NCBI GenBank assembly: GCA_037974665.1
Contig: CM075783.1
Span: forward strand, 10,979,262 to 11,043,261
Length of the DNA stretch: 64,000 nt
Direction: 5' to 3'
DNA from: Ehretia macrophylla
Taxonomy: Eukaryota > Streptophyta > Magnoliopsida > Boraginales > Ehretiaceae
Shown here piece by piece: positions 45,590-57,500 of this stretch. How positions within the stretch are numbered: the first letter of the stretch is position 1; every line of letters begins with the position of its first letter. The notes under the pieces were generated by a model. It was not told where the DNA came from. It saw only the letters and a list, made by a program, of their open reading frames with translations, and ran no database searches. The position numbers were made by a program, and so were the translations under genes.

Positions 45590-46650
45590 GGAATAGAATC
45601 AGCATTCCTAGTGATTCAACTGTGAAAGATGAGATTCTTGCCGAGGCTCATGGTTCTAAATACACGATTCATCCTGGTAGCACTAAGATGTATAGGGACT
45701 TGACGCAGAGTTTCTGGTAGAATAACATGAAGAATGAGATAGCTGATTATGTGGCTAAGTGTTTGACTTGTCAGAAAGTTAAGGCAGAGCATCAGAGACC
45801 GACAAGTTTGTTGCAACCATTAGAGATTCCGGTATAGAAATTGGATCAGGTGACTATGGATCTTCTGTTTGATTTGCCGAGGTCACCGCGGGGCAATGAT
45901 TCCGTATGGGTTGTTGTTGATAGGCTGGCTACAAAGAAAACAGATTCCCTTAATAAATTAACCAAGCTTTATGTTGAAAATATTGTGAGATTGCATGGAG
46001 TTCCATCTCAGATAGTGTCGGAAAAAGATCCCAGGTTTACATCACAGTTCTGGCAGAAACTACAAAAGGCTTTGGGGACTAATATGAGTTTTAGTACTGC
46101 ATATCACCCGCAGACGGATGGTCAGTCAAAGAGGACTATCAGGATACTGGAAGATATGTTGCGAGCTTGCGTTCTGGATTTCGGTAAGAGTTGGGAGAAG
46201 TATCTACCTCTAGCGGAGTTTGCTTATAATAACAGTTACCAGGCTACTATTGGCATGGCGCCCTACGAGACACTTTACAGGCAAAAATGTAGATCTCCGT
46301 TATATTGGGATGAGGTAGGTGAAATGAAAACTGTTGACCCAGCTATATTACCTGAGATGATCAAAATGGTGGATAATGTGAAGCTTATAAAGAAAAGGAT
46401 GCTTACAGCGCAAAGTCGACAGAAGAATTATGCTGATAGACGCCGACGAGACTTGGTATTTTCAATGGGTGATCATGTATTTTTGAAAGTCTCTCCACGT
46501 AAGGGTTTGATTCGACATGGAAAGGGATGTAAACTCAGTCCTAGATTCGTGGGGCCATTTGAAATCATTGAGAAGGTTGGAGATTTGGCTTATAGATTGG
46601 CATTACCTCTGAGTTTGGCAAGATTCATGATGTTTTCCATGTGTCATTGT
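45590..46650 (+). pseudogene. Tekay integrase remnant of A
   Basis: The N-terminal zinc-binding region (HPGSTKMYRDLTQ near 45670, [15 protein letters not shown] near 45760) leads to the catalytic core: LDQVTMDLLFDLPRSPRGND near 45841, VRLHGVPSQIVSEKDPRF near 45987, STAYHPQTDGQSKRTIRIL near 46092, and LAEFAYNNSYQATIGMAPYE near 46210. The C-terminal GPF-type stretch is SPRFVGPFEIIEKVGDLAYR at 46540-46590. It is broken. Confidence 0.9.
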
Positions 46651-46880
46651 TGAGGAAGTATAATCCTGATCCGTCGCACATTATTGAGCTAGAACCGTTG
46701 GAGATTGAAGAGTCTTTGGCATATGTTGAGAAACCTCATCGAGTGGTTGACATAAAGATTCAGGAACTTCGAACCAAGAGTATTCCTATGGTGAAAGTTC
46801 TTTGGGATCATCACGGAATTGAGGATGCCGTTTGGGAATGAGAAGATCAAATAAGAGAAAAGTATCCGGAGCTATTTGCC
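46640..46880 (+). pseudogene. C-terminal chromodomain region of A
   Basis: LRKYNPDPSHIIELEPLEI is followed by VDIKIQELRTKSIPMVKVLW and IEDAVWE. This matches the integrase end of Tekay chromoviruses (L-R-K-Y-x-P-D-x-S-H ... V-x-x-L-D-x-x-x-x-x-L-R-x-x-x-[IV]-x-x-V-K-V-x-W-x-x-x-x-x-E-E-A-T-W-E), whose chromodomain directs insertion to heterochromatin. It is the basis for calling A Tekay rather than another chromovirus. Confidence 0.85.
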
Positions 46881-46915
46881 GAATCATGTAAGAATTGCGA
46901 GGATGCAAATAGTTT

Positions 46916-46928
46916 AAGGGGGAGAGGG
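46916..46928 (+). other. Polypurine tract of A
   Basis: AAGGGGGAGAGGG directly before the TGTGACGCCTGGG start of the 3' LTR. Upstream at 46890-46905 AATTGCGAGGATGCAA is the diverged form of the pre-tract hairpin of B and G. Confidence 0.9.
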
Positions 46929-47967
46929 TGTGACGCCTGGGATTTCATCACATATTTCGAAATAACTGTTGCATAACTACTTGTACATTTTATGTGCATT
47001 TCTTGTCTTCTTTAATTATGTTACTATTAGGCACTATTCATAAGATTTTTGACCGTCTCGAATGTGCGATTTAAAATTTTTCCTAGGTCATATAACACAT
47101 AATAGGAATCGGGGACTTGTCATTTTGGACTTTTGAGCTCGGGAGCATACAATTAGAAAATAGTTTTACTTTGTTTGAATAGTGTTACGTATGCAAAACA
47201 TTAGTTTTTAAACTAGTCATCATATAGCTTGAGTTTTAATTAGTTTGACTAATATTTTATGGCATTTGACTTTAATTGAGACCACATACACATACATATA
47301 CCCTTATACATCTATATATGCCATTTTACTCAAGAAAACAAAGCACTTAATACTAAAAATACCCCCCCCCCTTTCCCGAAGGCAATAAGGAAGGAAAAGA
47401 GGAGAAAAAATTGTTCAACCTTTGCATCTTTGGCTCCTAGCTTGATCTTGAGGAGGTTTTAGAGGCCTTAGATAATCTTCAACTTGTCTTCATCTTCAAA
47501 ATTGTGAGGGAGTTGCATATTTCATGATTTTAAAGTTGATGCACATATGTTGAATTTCTTGTATTGTTGAATATTGATATATTGCTTGCTATGGATGTTT
47601 GATATATGTTATTTAGAGCATATAGAACTAATTTATGTAGCTTGTTAGCAAATTCTATGGTAGAATGCACAAATTGAATGAAAGAGATGATGAATAATGC
47701 TTGTATTTAGGGTTTTGAATAAATTTGCTAATTGGAATGAATTGAGACTTCAATTAGATGCTCTAGACCCTAGTGAAGCTAGTTGGGAGGTTACATGAAG
47801 TTGAATCACCCAAAACCGAGTTAAATTGCAAAGTTAGTCAACTTTAAAAAGAGAACTTTTCTCGTTGTGCAATCCGGATGCGTTTGGGCTTTGGTTTGGG
47901 TATCCTTGGGGTATGGAAGCACTTTTGGTTCTTTCGTTACGTAGAATTGGGGTTCGAATAGTGTAGT
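46929..47967 (+). repeat. 3' LTR of element A (partial)
   Basis: It is collinear with the first ~1.04 kb of the A 5' LTR (39486-40525), including CAATCCGGATGCGTTTGGGC near 47869. It ends at GAATAGTGTAGT, where sequence of the host element B internal region takes over (shared AGTAAA at the joint). A contains a C-run of about ten bases near 47364. Confidence 0.85.
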
Positions 47968-48555
47968 AAACACTCTCTCTATAGAGGAAGCCAGGAGTGG
48001 GTCTCTTGAAGATGTAGACCAGCAGAGCCGATTGTAGTTTATATCAGTGATTAGCAAGAAATACTTCGAGAAACAAGTTTGGGATTCTCATCGGGTATTC
48101 TTCTTCACTATTTTCTCGGAATTCGGAAGTGGGATTCTTATTTGGTATTATCCTTGGTATTTTTATTTGAGATTCTAGACAGGACTTCCTGCTCAGTAAT
48201 CATATTCGGAATTCTTGCACGGTATTCGTCTTCAAGGGGATTCATTTTTAGGATTTGGTGTTGGTATTTTAATTGGAGCCTTTATTTAGCGTTCTTATCT
48301 CTAGATTTTCCATTTGGTATTTCCATTGGTACTCATACGGAGAATCTCATGAGTATTCTTACCGATAGTCATGTTTGATGGTTTTCTTTTGGGACTTTTG
48401 TTGGAAGACTCTTATTGGTATGTTCCTCAGTATTCATCCTTAGCGTTTCATGAGGTATTCATAACTGAAGTACTTATCCAGAGTATTCGGAATGTTTATG
48501 GAGATTCTTTTGAAAGAAGAATTGCGTAGACGCAATTGTTTGAAGGAGGAGAGAG
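47967..48555 (+). mobile_element. Internal tail of element B
   Basis: Non-coding DNA matching the last half of the element 1 internal region: CTCTATAGAGGAAGCC, GATGTAGACCAGCAGAG, ATACTTCGAGAAACAAG, then GGTATTC-rich DNA. AATTGCG-TAGA-CGCAATT at 48520-48538 is a perfect seven-base stem before the purine tract GAAGGAGGAGAGAG (48542-48555). No gene seen. Confidence 0.8.
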
Positions 48556-51500
48556 TGTGAAACCCCAAACGCCACATGTAGTAAACAGTAGTTATCTGCA
48601 TATATTTAAATGTATGTTTAAGTGTTTGAATGCAATTATGTGTCTCCTTTAGCAAATCACATTTATTAGCTAGAATACTAATATTTCTTCAAATGTGCAA
48701 AGTATATTTAATTAATTTTTATATAAAAATAAATAAATAATAAATAAATAAATAAATAAATAACCTATTATTTTGATAGTAACATTAATTAGATTTATTT
48801 TCTTGCCTTATTTACTTAAATTCTATTATTTGCTTAAAGAGCTCCGAGCCTGGAGTGATTTTTAAATTATTTTATTTAATTATTTGGCATACACATTTAA
48901 CTTATTTAAACTATTTTTAAGGTACGTTCATCAAAAGAATTTCATTTCGAGCATTTCGGGAAAGATCTAACTAAATATTGACACTCGAGCTCGGCCATGC
49001 ATTTATTTTATTCATTTATATTTATTTACTTTATTAACTTGCATTTCGTGAGAAAAATACATTAATAGTTATTTGTTTTATTTAAATTATATGATTTACC
49101 CGGGACACTACTTTATTATTCTAATTATTTAAAATTGTTTTATATGCCTTAAAATTAATTTATTTTACTGTTCGACCCGAACGAGTTGGATTATTTTTAA
49201 TATTAATTATAATTGTTTAAATTGAATTTAAAAGAGTTATTAGAATGATTATTTTATGTTTATTATTTATTTACATTTAATTGATTGTATTTCTCGAGCC
49301 CAGAATTGATTTCCTTTTATTTTATCTATTTTATCTATCTTTATATTTGCCTAAATTGTTTTATTATGTGACTTCGTTCAGTGTTCCTTCTATGCATGGC
49401 ATGTCCGGAAAGGTAGAATTAAGTGATTTTTTGTCTATTCGGGCTTAGGTATTATTTTGCTTGGTTCTAGTTTTTATTTCGTTTAGGCATTAGTAATATT
49501 ATAAAATATTAGCTTAGTTTTTATATTGGCTATATTAGTAACTTAGTTTACTAAGTTAAGAGGAAAAAGAAAAACCAAATACATAAAAGGAAAAGTTAAT
49601 CGAAATTGCATAGCTTTCATTTGTTTTTGCTAAGTTTTGCTTTCATCTAGTTAGCAAGCTCAATAAACAAAGACAAAACAAATTAGTTGATAGGCTTAGC
49701 CAAAAAAAAAAAAAAAAAAACAGAGAACCCAAAACCCCCCAACCAAACCCGTCGGCCAAGAGACAAAGAAAAAAAATGAGTTATCATTCAATTCAACCAA
49801 TTTTCACTTGGGCTTTTCTAGGATCATTTTCGAGCCATTAAACGTCATATTTGTAGCGTCTATGGGTGGCTAAGGTGAGGGATGCATCCTTGTTTTTGCA
49901 TTTGAAAGTTTATTGTCTAAACTTTAATTTTTGATAATTGTCCATATAATGCTTGTTAATTCGTTTTAATGCTTCAAATGCCTTCTATGATGATAGTAGA
50001 ACATATTTCTATAGTTTTTTTTGGCAATTTCCATGATTAAATTTGAAGATTGCATACGTAGAAGACAATGAATAGTGTCATTTTAGGGTTTTGTTAAAAA
50101 GTTGCTTGATAGATTGAATTGATGTTATCTATAGGTGCTCTAGATGTTATTGAAACTAGTTAAATGATCACGTGTAGTTAAATTGCCCTGAATTGAGTTA
50201 AAATGCGAATTAGCCAAAATTTCAAAAGGGGATTTTTCATGAAATGTAATCCGGGCACATTTGGACTTTAGATTAGGTGTCCATGAGGCATAGAAGCACT
50301 GTTGGTGCTTTCATTGCATTAATTTGAGGGCCGGTTAAAGTGGTTGCAGTTAAAACCCACTCGGGGCCTTCCCGAGCTTTTGTCTCCAAAGCGGGTTTTC
50401 AGGTCTTAGATAGGTGTATTTTGGTATCCTTAGGGATGTAGTATGGTTGGTTTATAGAATTGGAATCTTGAATTGCGTATAGAAGTAGAATTGGCTAGTT
50501 GTCAAAGGGAAAAATGTGAGAAATGGTTGCTTTAGTGCTTGTATGCTCTGTAGTTGCTTATTATGTGTTTAAATGCATTTCTAAAGTATATTTGAGCTAT
50601 TTGTAGAGTTTTGTGAAAAATGTGTTGGTGACCCCTTTGTTCACATATAGTTATTCACATGTCTAATGCTTATATCATATTATAATGTTTATATTGCTTG
50701 TTTAAGACTACTGAAATGGTTACTTGAAACATATATTAAGTTAAATCATATAAAGGTATCATTTTGTTAAAGATAGAATTTTAATAGGTATTGCATGCTA
50801 AATGAGTGAGACTATAAGTTAGCTAACCTGGAGGAATAATTGACAAATGTTGTAGTTAGAGAATAATTGAAGCAATGTTTGGTCTTAAGTACAAGGTGAT
50901 TAAGAGTGATGTGAGTACAATCTTGTATCTTGGAGCTCGATAAAGGTGAGGGAGTCTTCATCTCTTATGTGCATCTTAACTTATTTTTTTGTTTCTAGAT
51001 AGTATTATTTAGTAATTGATAAAGTTTATATCTATTATTTACTTGCTATCTTGTGTCTTTTCATGTCAATTGTGTCTAACTGCGAGGGCGGCCTACTTTG
51101 TCATTCCTCTTACGTGATTTGATATTCTTGTTTCTCGTGATCTTGACTTGGGGTTGTACAATCTTATCGGACATGGTATTGTCGAGAAACACGGGCGGCA
51201 TCAGGTTTGCCGTGCTCTCTCGACTACCATGGTGCCTATTCCCTTTCTCTCGCTGAGTATACTCTACTACCCCAGAGACAGGGTTCACCTCGTTAGGGCA
51301 TATGGACCTACCTCAGGAGAAAGGGTCATAGGATCAAGGTACATTCGGAGTACCCCATTTGGAGGAATAAGGAGTTTGCCGGCATTTGCTTGAAGACCTT
51401 AGTTCGTGGCTCGTGATTGAAGACAAGAAGATGAACCGTATCATTTTTCAATGTATAGTATCTTATTGCTTATTTGTCATGTTAATTGTTTACTGGTTTT

Positions 51501-52114
51501 ACTTGTACATAACTGTGGCATTGCACGACTTCCTTTATAAATGCTTCTCGTATAATGTTCCCCTCCCTCACTGAGTATACGTGTTTTGTATACTCACTCT
51601 TTATTACCGCATTTCAGGTATTGCAGTATTATGAGGAATGTTCGTGCTTATGGTGTTTGGTCTTTGCTTGGGAGTCAATGTGTTATGTGGCGTGGGTTGT
51701 AAAGATGTTATTCTTGATTTATATGTATTCCATGAAGAAGGAAATGTAATTTAAGTTTAATTGGGTTACTAGAGTGGTTCGATAACCTAGTTAAGGGGAT
51801 AGGTTAGTTTTATTTTAATTCAAGTATGGACATACTTGTCTAAAGGAAGAGAGTTAGGATAGCCTTTGAATTTGGAGATGTATAATTGCTTGAGTTTGAT
51901 TGTTGAGAACCAAGGCTCGGATGGCCTTGGGGAGTTGTTGAATGTGCTGGACATGGTATTGGTCCATTTATATTTTGTTTGTAGGTTTCTATTTGCCCTA
52001 TAAACAGGGGAGACTCCGTCCGTTTTTCCTAAATATTGTGCCCGGGTTGGGAATTGGGTTGAGAATAGTTCGATTAATAGAAATCCCGGTTCTGTGAGGG
52101 ATCGGGGCGTTACA
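48556..52114 (+). repeat. 3' LTR of element B
   Basis: It starts TGTGAAACCCCAAACGCCAC and ends GGATCGGGGCGTTACA; 3559 bp. Features in order: AATAAATAAATAAAT run near 48727, AATCCGGGCACATTTGGACT near 50250, GGGCGGCCTACTTTGTCATT near 51084, GGCGGCATCAGGTTTGCC near 51192, stem-loop at 51572, acceptor-like ACCGCATTTCAGG near 51606, AAGGC-GCCTT hairpin at 51912 and GGGGAGACTCCGTCCGTTTT near 52005. Confidence 0.9.
51572..51596 (+). promoter_or_regulatory. LTR stem-loop, B 3' LTR
   Basis: TGAGTATAC and GTATACTCA are perfectly complementary (nine pairs) around GTGTTTT. Confidence 0.7.
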
Positions 52115-52484
52115 TCACCTCCCTCACTGAGTATACATATTATATACTCACCCTCGTTTCTAACACCTTTCAAGATTAGTGCTATCAGAGGTAGAAAAGA
52201 AGGCTCGAGAGTTTCATGTTGATTATGCTGGCTTACGTGGATTATCATTGAATTTAGTTTTGTAATTGTAAAGCTAAGTTTAGAATATATTAATAATTAT
52301 GAATGGCTTGTAATATTTTATTAACTTGTAATCCTTACTTTATTGTCTAGTTAACTTGCATGCTTGTAAGGATGAAATGGATTGAGGTTGTGGATTATGG
52401 TCTTGTGGTTGTATGTTGATGTTTGCAGGTTTCTAGATAGTTCTATATATAGAGGAAACTCTGTCCGCTTTTCCCTACATTTCG
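52115..52484 (+). repeat. LTR C, right part
   Basis: It begins with the second TCACC and continues CTCCCTCACTGAG. The stem-loop at 52128-52150 (TGAGTATA and TATACTCA around CATATTA) is followed by TCTAACACCTTTCAAG and, near 52450, by ATAGAGGAAACTCTGTCCG. Element D starts at 52485, so the C terminus is outside the window. Confidence 0.75.
52128..52150 (+). promoter_or_regulatory. LTR stem-loop, LTR C
   Basis: TGAGTATA-CATATTA-TATACTCA, eight perfect pairs. The same arms as B but a different loop. Confidence 0.7.
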
Positions 52485-52836
52485 TGTGACGACCGAGAAC
52501 CTCATCATATTCATTTTAAATTATTGAATGTCTTATTTGCACATTAAATGTGCATTTATTCAATTTTTAGCATAAGATACTATTCACAAAGAAAATTTAC
52601 TGTTTAATAATTTTGAAACTGTATTTTTCTCCTATCACATGTCATGTAGGAGAAATGTGAAAAATATTATTTTGTTTATTTGATGTTGGGAGCATGCATT
52701 AGAAAAATAACTTTTGTATCGTGTGAATAGTGAAACATGTTATAATATAGTTTTGTGAACTAGTTAACTTTTAATTTCATTTTAAGCTAGCTTTCACTTA
52801 GCCTTGACTATTTTTAAAAGCTCAAATCAGCCCCAC
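52485..52836 (+). repeat. LTR D, left part
   Basis: It starts TGTGACGACCGAGAACCTCA within LTR C (TTTCG before it). Early sequence follows the pattern of other Tekay-type LTRs here (TGTGCATTTATTCAATTTTT, CACTATTCACA-like, GGGAGCATGCATTAGAAAA, TGTGAATAGTGAAACATG). It is interrupted by solo LTR E and resumes at 55295. Confidence 0.65.
52832..52836. repeat. Target site duplication CCCAC (left of E)
   Basis: CCCAC before LTR E matches CCCAC at 55295-55299 exactly. Confidence 0.9.
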
Positions 52837-54675
52837 TGTGACGCCTGAGATTTTTTTGTACTTCTAGCTTACTATTGCATCCCCTATTTGCGCCTTTCGT
52901 CTGTGCTTTGCTTGTTGTCTTCTTTAATCACTATTCATTCCGTTTTTTAACTACTTAATTATCATGAATTAACATTTTTCTTAAATCATAATAATTGTTT
53001 TAGGAATGAAAAAAATGTGCATTTGAGCTAGGAGCGATAGGAGCCTTCGTTTTGAAAATAGTTTAGTGAACTAATGAATAGTGTTACGTAACCTAACTAA
53101 GTGTTTTAATTAGCTAGCACTCATTTTGCACCTTAGGCTCATTTTAAAGCTAACTAGGTTCATTTTAGAAGACCACTTAAGCACCCAACTTGACCTCACC
53201 CCAATATATGCTCTATATATCAACAACTTAAGCTCATAACTAGCAAAAAAAAAAGGCTGAAATTACTGTGCAGAACCTGACAGCCCTTCTCTTACTTGTG
53301 GGAGATTTTTACTTTATCAATTCACCAAATCAAGCCAAGCCAAGTTGGATGCAAGTAGTTTATGGTGTTTCCTAGCCTCCCGAGAGTTCCTACGTGCATT
53401 GGTGAGGGTTTTCATGCTTGTTTGTGCATTTGAAAAATATTACTCTTTTCTTGAATTCTTAGATTTGTCATTAAATGCTTATGTAATGCTTGAATGTGCT
53501 TATGTATGTTGTATATATGATGTAGAGACCTAATTTATGCTATTGTTTCGTAGTTTAATCGGTTGAAATTGCTCGTTGAATATTTGGCATGAATAGTGAC
53601 GGGAATGTTAGGGTTTTGTGAAATCGGACCTTATAGCTTGAATTGATGGTTCTAATAGGTGCTTTAGATATTAATAAAAGAAATGTAAAGGCCCCGTAGG
53701 GTTTAATTGCTCATAACCTAGCGAAAGAAGGAAATAGCCGACTTTTAGAAAGGGGTTTCGGGGTTATCGCGAATCCGGGCTGAATTGGCCTCCACAATAG
53801 GTAATCCCACACTATTTAGGACCTAACCAAGCTTTGCTAGCTCCCATTTGAGTCCCGGTTGAAGTACGTGTTAGACAAAGTCAAAAGAGAAAATTTGAGA
53901 CTTTCGGGCTAAATGCGGGTGTTTGCATGATTTCGAGGATCCCAAAGGTGTCTAAGGGGTTAACTAGAAGCATTGTATAGGCCGCTTGCTAATCTAGAAC
54001 CATAACATGAGTTTGGAAGGAAAACGTGTTGGGTTACAAAGGGGTTTAAGTACAAATTCGATTGTCTCACGCTTCTATGGCCTTGGCATGACTCCTTGTG
54101 TGTTTAAATGTGGTTTCAAGTTGTTTTGGAGCTTTTGGTATAGTTCTATGTGTATCTTGAATATGCCTCTTTATAAATTTCTTAATTGCTTATATAGAAC
54201 TGAATCTTTTCTAACTGTTTCGAGATCAACCTACTTTGTTGATCCTCTCGCATGTTATTGCTTATATATTTGAAATTGTCTTGCCATTGATAAGTGCATT
54301 GCATAGTGGTTACGCAACCATAGTGTCAGGGGATGTTGTATTGAATATCGGCTGGGCGGCAGCGGGCTTGTCAGTGGTTATTTGATCTCCGTACCCTATT
54401 CTCTCACTGTCCTGGTCTGGAGATTGGCAGGGGGTGTTAGGTTGTAGGATTATTAGGGTATATCCGGAGTACACCCACTGGAGTGATTGGGGTTATACCG
54501 GCACATTGATCGTGGTTCGTGGCCAAAGATAAGAGAATCATGGAGTGTTGGGGTTAAGTGTATCGTATCCTTTGAGATGTGTGGTTATTTACTGTTTCAA
54601 ATGTACTTTACTTGCTTTTCTTGTTAACTGTTATATTTGTTGCATTGCACGTCCCGTTTGGCCTTTATCCCTCAC

Positions 54676-54695
54676 TGGGCAATAATGGTTGCTTA
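54676..54695 (+). promoter_or_regulatory. LTR stem-loop, solo LTR E
   Basis: TGGGCAA and TTGCTTA arms around TAATGG; five to six pairs with G-U. Weaker than in B, C or G. Confidence 0.5.
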
Positions 54696-54718
54696 TACTT
54701 TGCTAACATGTTTTAGGA

Positions 54719-54793
54719 GATGTTGTAGGTAATCCCCAGCTAGATTTGGTTGAAGGAGAAGAACCGGAGGTTCAGACTGAACCATTGCCTTAG
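54719..54793 (+). other. Short acidic reading frame in LTR E
   Basis: 24 codons and a stop, starting after GCTAACATGTTTTAGGA. It includes NPQLDLVEGEEPEVQTE and ends PLP. Compared with the F copy most differences are conservative (VEGEEPEV versus VEEEELEV), and the frame is open in both. No ATG of its own. Confidence 0.45.
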
Positions 54794-55294
54794 TTGCTGT
54801 GTCTAGTTGCCTGAGGTGGTTTATGTTCTTGTTGTTTAATGAAGAACTCATTTGTTTACTTTATGTTCTATTTTGTAGCCTAAGTGCTATGTTTATGTTA
54901 TGTAATTGCAAGACTGGAAGATGGAGGGTTGTAGTGGTAGACTTGGAACCATGGCATATAATAACTTATGTTTCTATTTCTAGCTACTTTGCATGCTTGG
55001 GTATGATTGTTTTCAACTTCCAAGAATGTTTCAATGCTATCATGGAGTGGCATGATAAGCAGTTTTGTAAAGAAGTAAGGTTGGATGCATGCTTGTGTGA
55101 ATCTAAACTATTGTATGTCTTAAGGCTCGGATGGCCTTGAAGCTTTGAATTTTAGTTATAAATGCTTGTCTTGTTATGTTGTGGCTTTATTGAGCGTTTA
55201 CATGTTTTCAGAATGTCCACAGTATAGGGTAGACTCTGTCTGTTTGTTGGGTCCGGACTTAACCTTTAGCGTGGGGTTGGGTCGGAGCGTGACA

Positions 55295-57500
55295 CCCACA
55301 CATTTAAAACACCATATATACATCCTACATATAACATAACACTTAAAAACCAACCCCCCCAAACCCCAAAGAAACCCGTCAGCCATAAGGCCAAAGAGAA
55401 AGGAAAATATTTTCTTGCTTCTTCAACATTTGGCTAAATCAAAACATCTAAGAGTGGATTCAAGCTCCCCTAGTCATTCTCCTAGCTTCTATTGGTCTCC
55501 TTGGTAAGGTAGTTTGTATATTTAAGCATTTTTATGTTTATGTCAAATTTAAAAAATTCTTAGATTTGCTTTCAATTGCTTATATAATGCTTGGAAATGT
55601 TGTAAAATGTTGTCTTTATGCTATCTAGACTTGATTTGTACAATTTTCTAGCTTGTTTGCATGAGAATTGAAATTGGGTGTTTGAGGAAGAAGATAAATA
55701 GTAAAAATGTGAATAGTAACCCTTGTGTTCTAGCTTAATTTATTGCTATATAAGTGTGATTTAGGAGTTATTGGACCTAGTTTGGAGCCTCACATGGTTT
55801 GAAAATGCTTAGATTGCTTAATCTTTAAATTAAAGTAAGGTTCATGTAGATGCAAGATCAAGTGGTTTGAGCTCAAGTCAAGTTAAATTCTAGGTTCTAC
55901 AACTTTGTTGGTGAGGGAATTTCATCCTTATGTGCATTTATTTAGTTATTCTTGTTTCTTTAATGATGATGATGGAGTAGAAAGAAGATGTGAAGTGCTA
56001 TTAAGATTATCTAGCTAATATTTGGTGTGCATAATGCTATATTAGTTCTCTTTTATCATGTTTTGCTTGTTTCATGGTAGTTGAGGTAAGAAGATTTGTT
56101 ATGTTAGCTTAAACTAAAGTGGTAGTTCAAGTGTTTGTAAAAATGCCTAAAAGAGAAGATTAAGCTTGTTCTAGCCAAGAATAGATGAAGGTTTGCATAT
56201 TTTGAGCTTATCTTTGAGTTATTGTTGAAATCATGTTTGTGTGTATGTTAAATAAAGTTGATTAAAGTCTTGATTTAGCTAGTTGGGTAGCTTAACATGA
56301 AGATATTGTGATGATTGTGTATTATTTGCTAGATAAACATGAAGTTTTGGTTATATTTGTTGTTATTGTAAAGTGGTGAAAATGGATGAATGATGGATAG
56401 ATTGTGTTTGTTTTAATGCTTGATAGAGATGTCTTGAGTTCAAGAGTGCAAAGCCAAAGCTATAGTCATGAAGTGCAAGCTAAACTAGGTGTAAGAGTTA
56501 ATCCAAACACTGGACAGACCACTGCCCTTGTATTTCGAAGCACTTTTGACCTAGTAAACGTGCTCGCAACTTAACAAAATTTATACACCAACTAGATTAG
56601 GCAGTTTAGAGAAAATGTTGATTTCTATAGATAAGGCTAATTCTAACGTTTTAGGCCTCCGATTTAGCCATTTCCGAAATGTGTCTGAAAATCGCTGGTG
56701 CAGGGGCAGTTTGCACAGTTGCACAAAAAAGGGCGTAACTTGTGGAATTTAGATCGGAATTGAGTTCTGTTTGAGGCTAAAGTCATTTACACTCAAAGAG
56801 CTACGTTTATATATAAAAATCAGAAACTTTGGAGATCATTAGCATGAGTAACCAAACTGATTAAGTTAGGGTTCTGTTAGAGGAATGGAAAAAGTATATG
56901 CTTTTGTGAAATTCTACCTTAATTTGTTTGGAGTATGAGGTTATTTGAATTCATTGATGGTTATGAGATGTCTATCGAGTTATATTATGTGTTAAATAAA
57001 TGATTTGATTAGTATTTGTGAGATTTATTGCCACGAGCTTATAGTGTTGTCTTATAAGAACCTTGTTTGAATTAGTATGTAAGCATCTCCGTGGTTAATT
57101 GAGTTGATTCATTGAATTAGATTAAACTCTAAATGTTGCAGTAGGTGTTGTGCCATAATCGAATAGGATTGTAATAAATTGTGGAGTTAGCTTAGGTAGA
57201 TAAAAGTTAATGTTTGTTGTAGTTAAAGTAATTGAAGTATTTTGTATGCTAATGAACATTGAATCAAGTCTAGTTGCCCCTCATGATGTTAATGAATATT
57301 TTCAAGCTTGCCTTTTAGTCTATGTGTAAAACTAATTAGTTATTTGTATGTCGAGTTTAAATGGATTAAAGTTATATGCTGTATATGCTTCGAATTGTGC
57401 CAAAAGACAAAGGGAATAAGTGTCAAAATTAAGCCTAATGTTGAAAATATCTTGGAATGCTACTTTTCATGTTGTTCTAATGATTATTGGGTTGCTTGTA
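55295..57500 (+). repeat. LTR D, right part (split again by F)
   Basis: It begins with the second CCCAC and continues ACATTTAAAACACCATATAT. It is AT-rich with a CCAACCCCCCCAAACCCC stretch near 55350, a GGTGAGGGAATTTCATCC word near 55910 and GGGCGTAACTTGTGGAATTT near 56730, typical of plant LTR U3 DNA. None of the shared stem-loop blocks is reached before element F starts. No gene seen in 2.2 kb; short hydrophobic frames near 57308-57698 are chance. Confidence 0.6.

Larger units (their letters stand above)
39486..47967 (+). mobile_element. Tekay (Del) chromovirus element A, nested in B
   Basis: It has a complete 5' LTR (2468 bp), a perfect tRNA-iMet primer site, gag-pol in Tekay order with a C-terminal chromodomain, a purine tract and a partial 3' LTR (46929-47967). 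It lies within element B, so it is younger than B. LTRs look about 95% alike over the shared part. The coding part is broken, at roughly twenty points. Confidence 0.85.
36189..52114 (+). mobile_element. Large-LTR element B, containing element A
   Basis: B has a partial 5' LTR (36189-39485), the nested Tekay element A (39486-47967), a tail of B internal DNA (47967-48555), a purine tract and a complete 3.56-kb 3' LTR. A perfect TCACC duplication bounds it. The internal tail is non-coding and resembles that of element 1 (GATGTAGACCAGCAGAG, CTTCGAGAAACAAG), so B belongs to the same kind of gene-less large-LTR element. LTR identity is about 95% by eye over the shared part. Confidence 0.85.
52837..55294 (+). 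repeat. Solo LTR E (Tekay-type, F family)
   Basis: A single 2458-bp LTR, TGTGACGCCTGAG to GGGTCGGAGCGTGACA, bounded by perfect CCCAC copies with no internal DNA: the product of LTR-LTR recombination. It is collinear with the F LTR (57501-60100), for example GATCCTCTCGCATGTTAT, GGGCGGCAGCGGGCTTGTCA, AAGGCTCGGATGGCCTTGA and GTCCGGACTTAACCTTTAGC, with clear divergence (perhaps 80-85%). It carries the stem-loop at 54676 and the acidic frame at 54719. Confidence 0.9.

Noticed and set aside
54799-55140. 113-codon open frame in solo LTR E
   Set aside because: The collinear part of LTR F does not keep the frame; it lies in U5-side LTR DNA.
55145-55339. Frame of 64 codons, similar to one at 59951-60157 in F
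   Set aside because: The two agree because LTRs E and F are homologous; the frames diverge in length and run over the LTR edge in E.
56400-56900. Possible host exon in LTR D (less AT-rich patch)
   Set aside because: No continuous frame or splice pattern; wording such as GGGCGTAACTTGTGGAATTT is typical of LTR U3 DNA.
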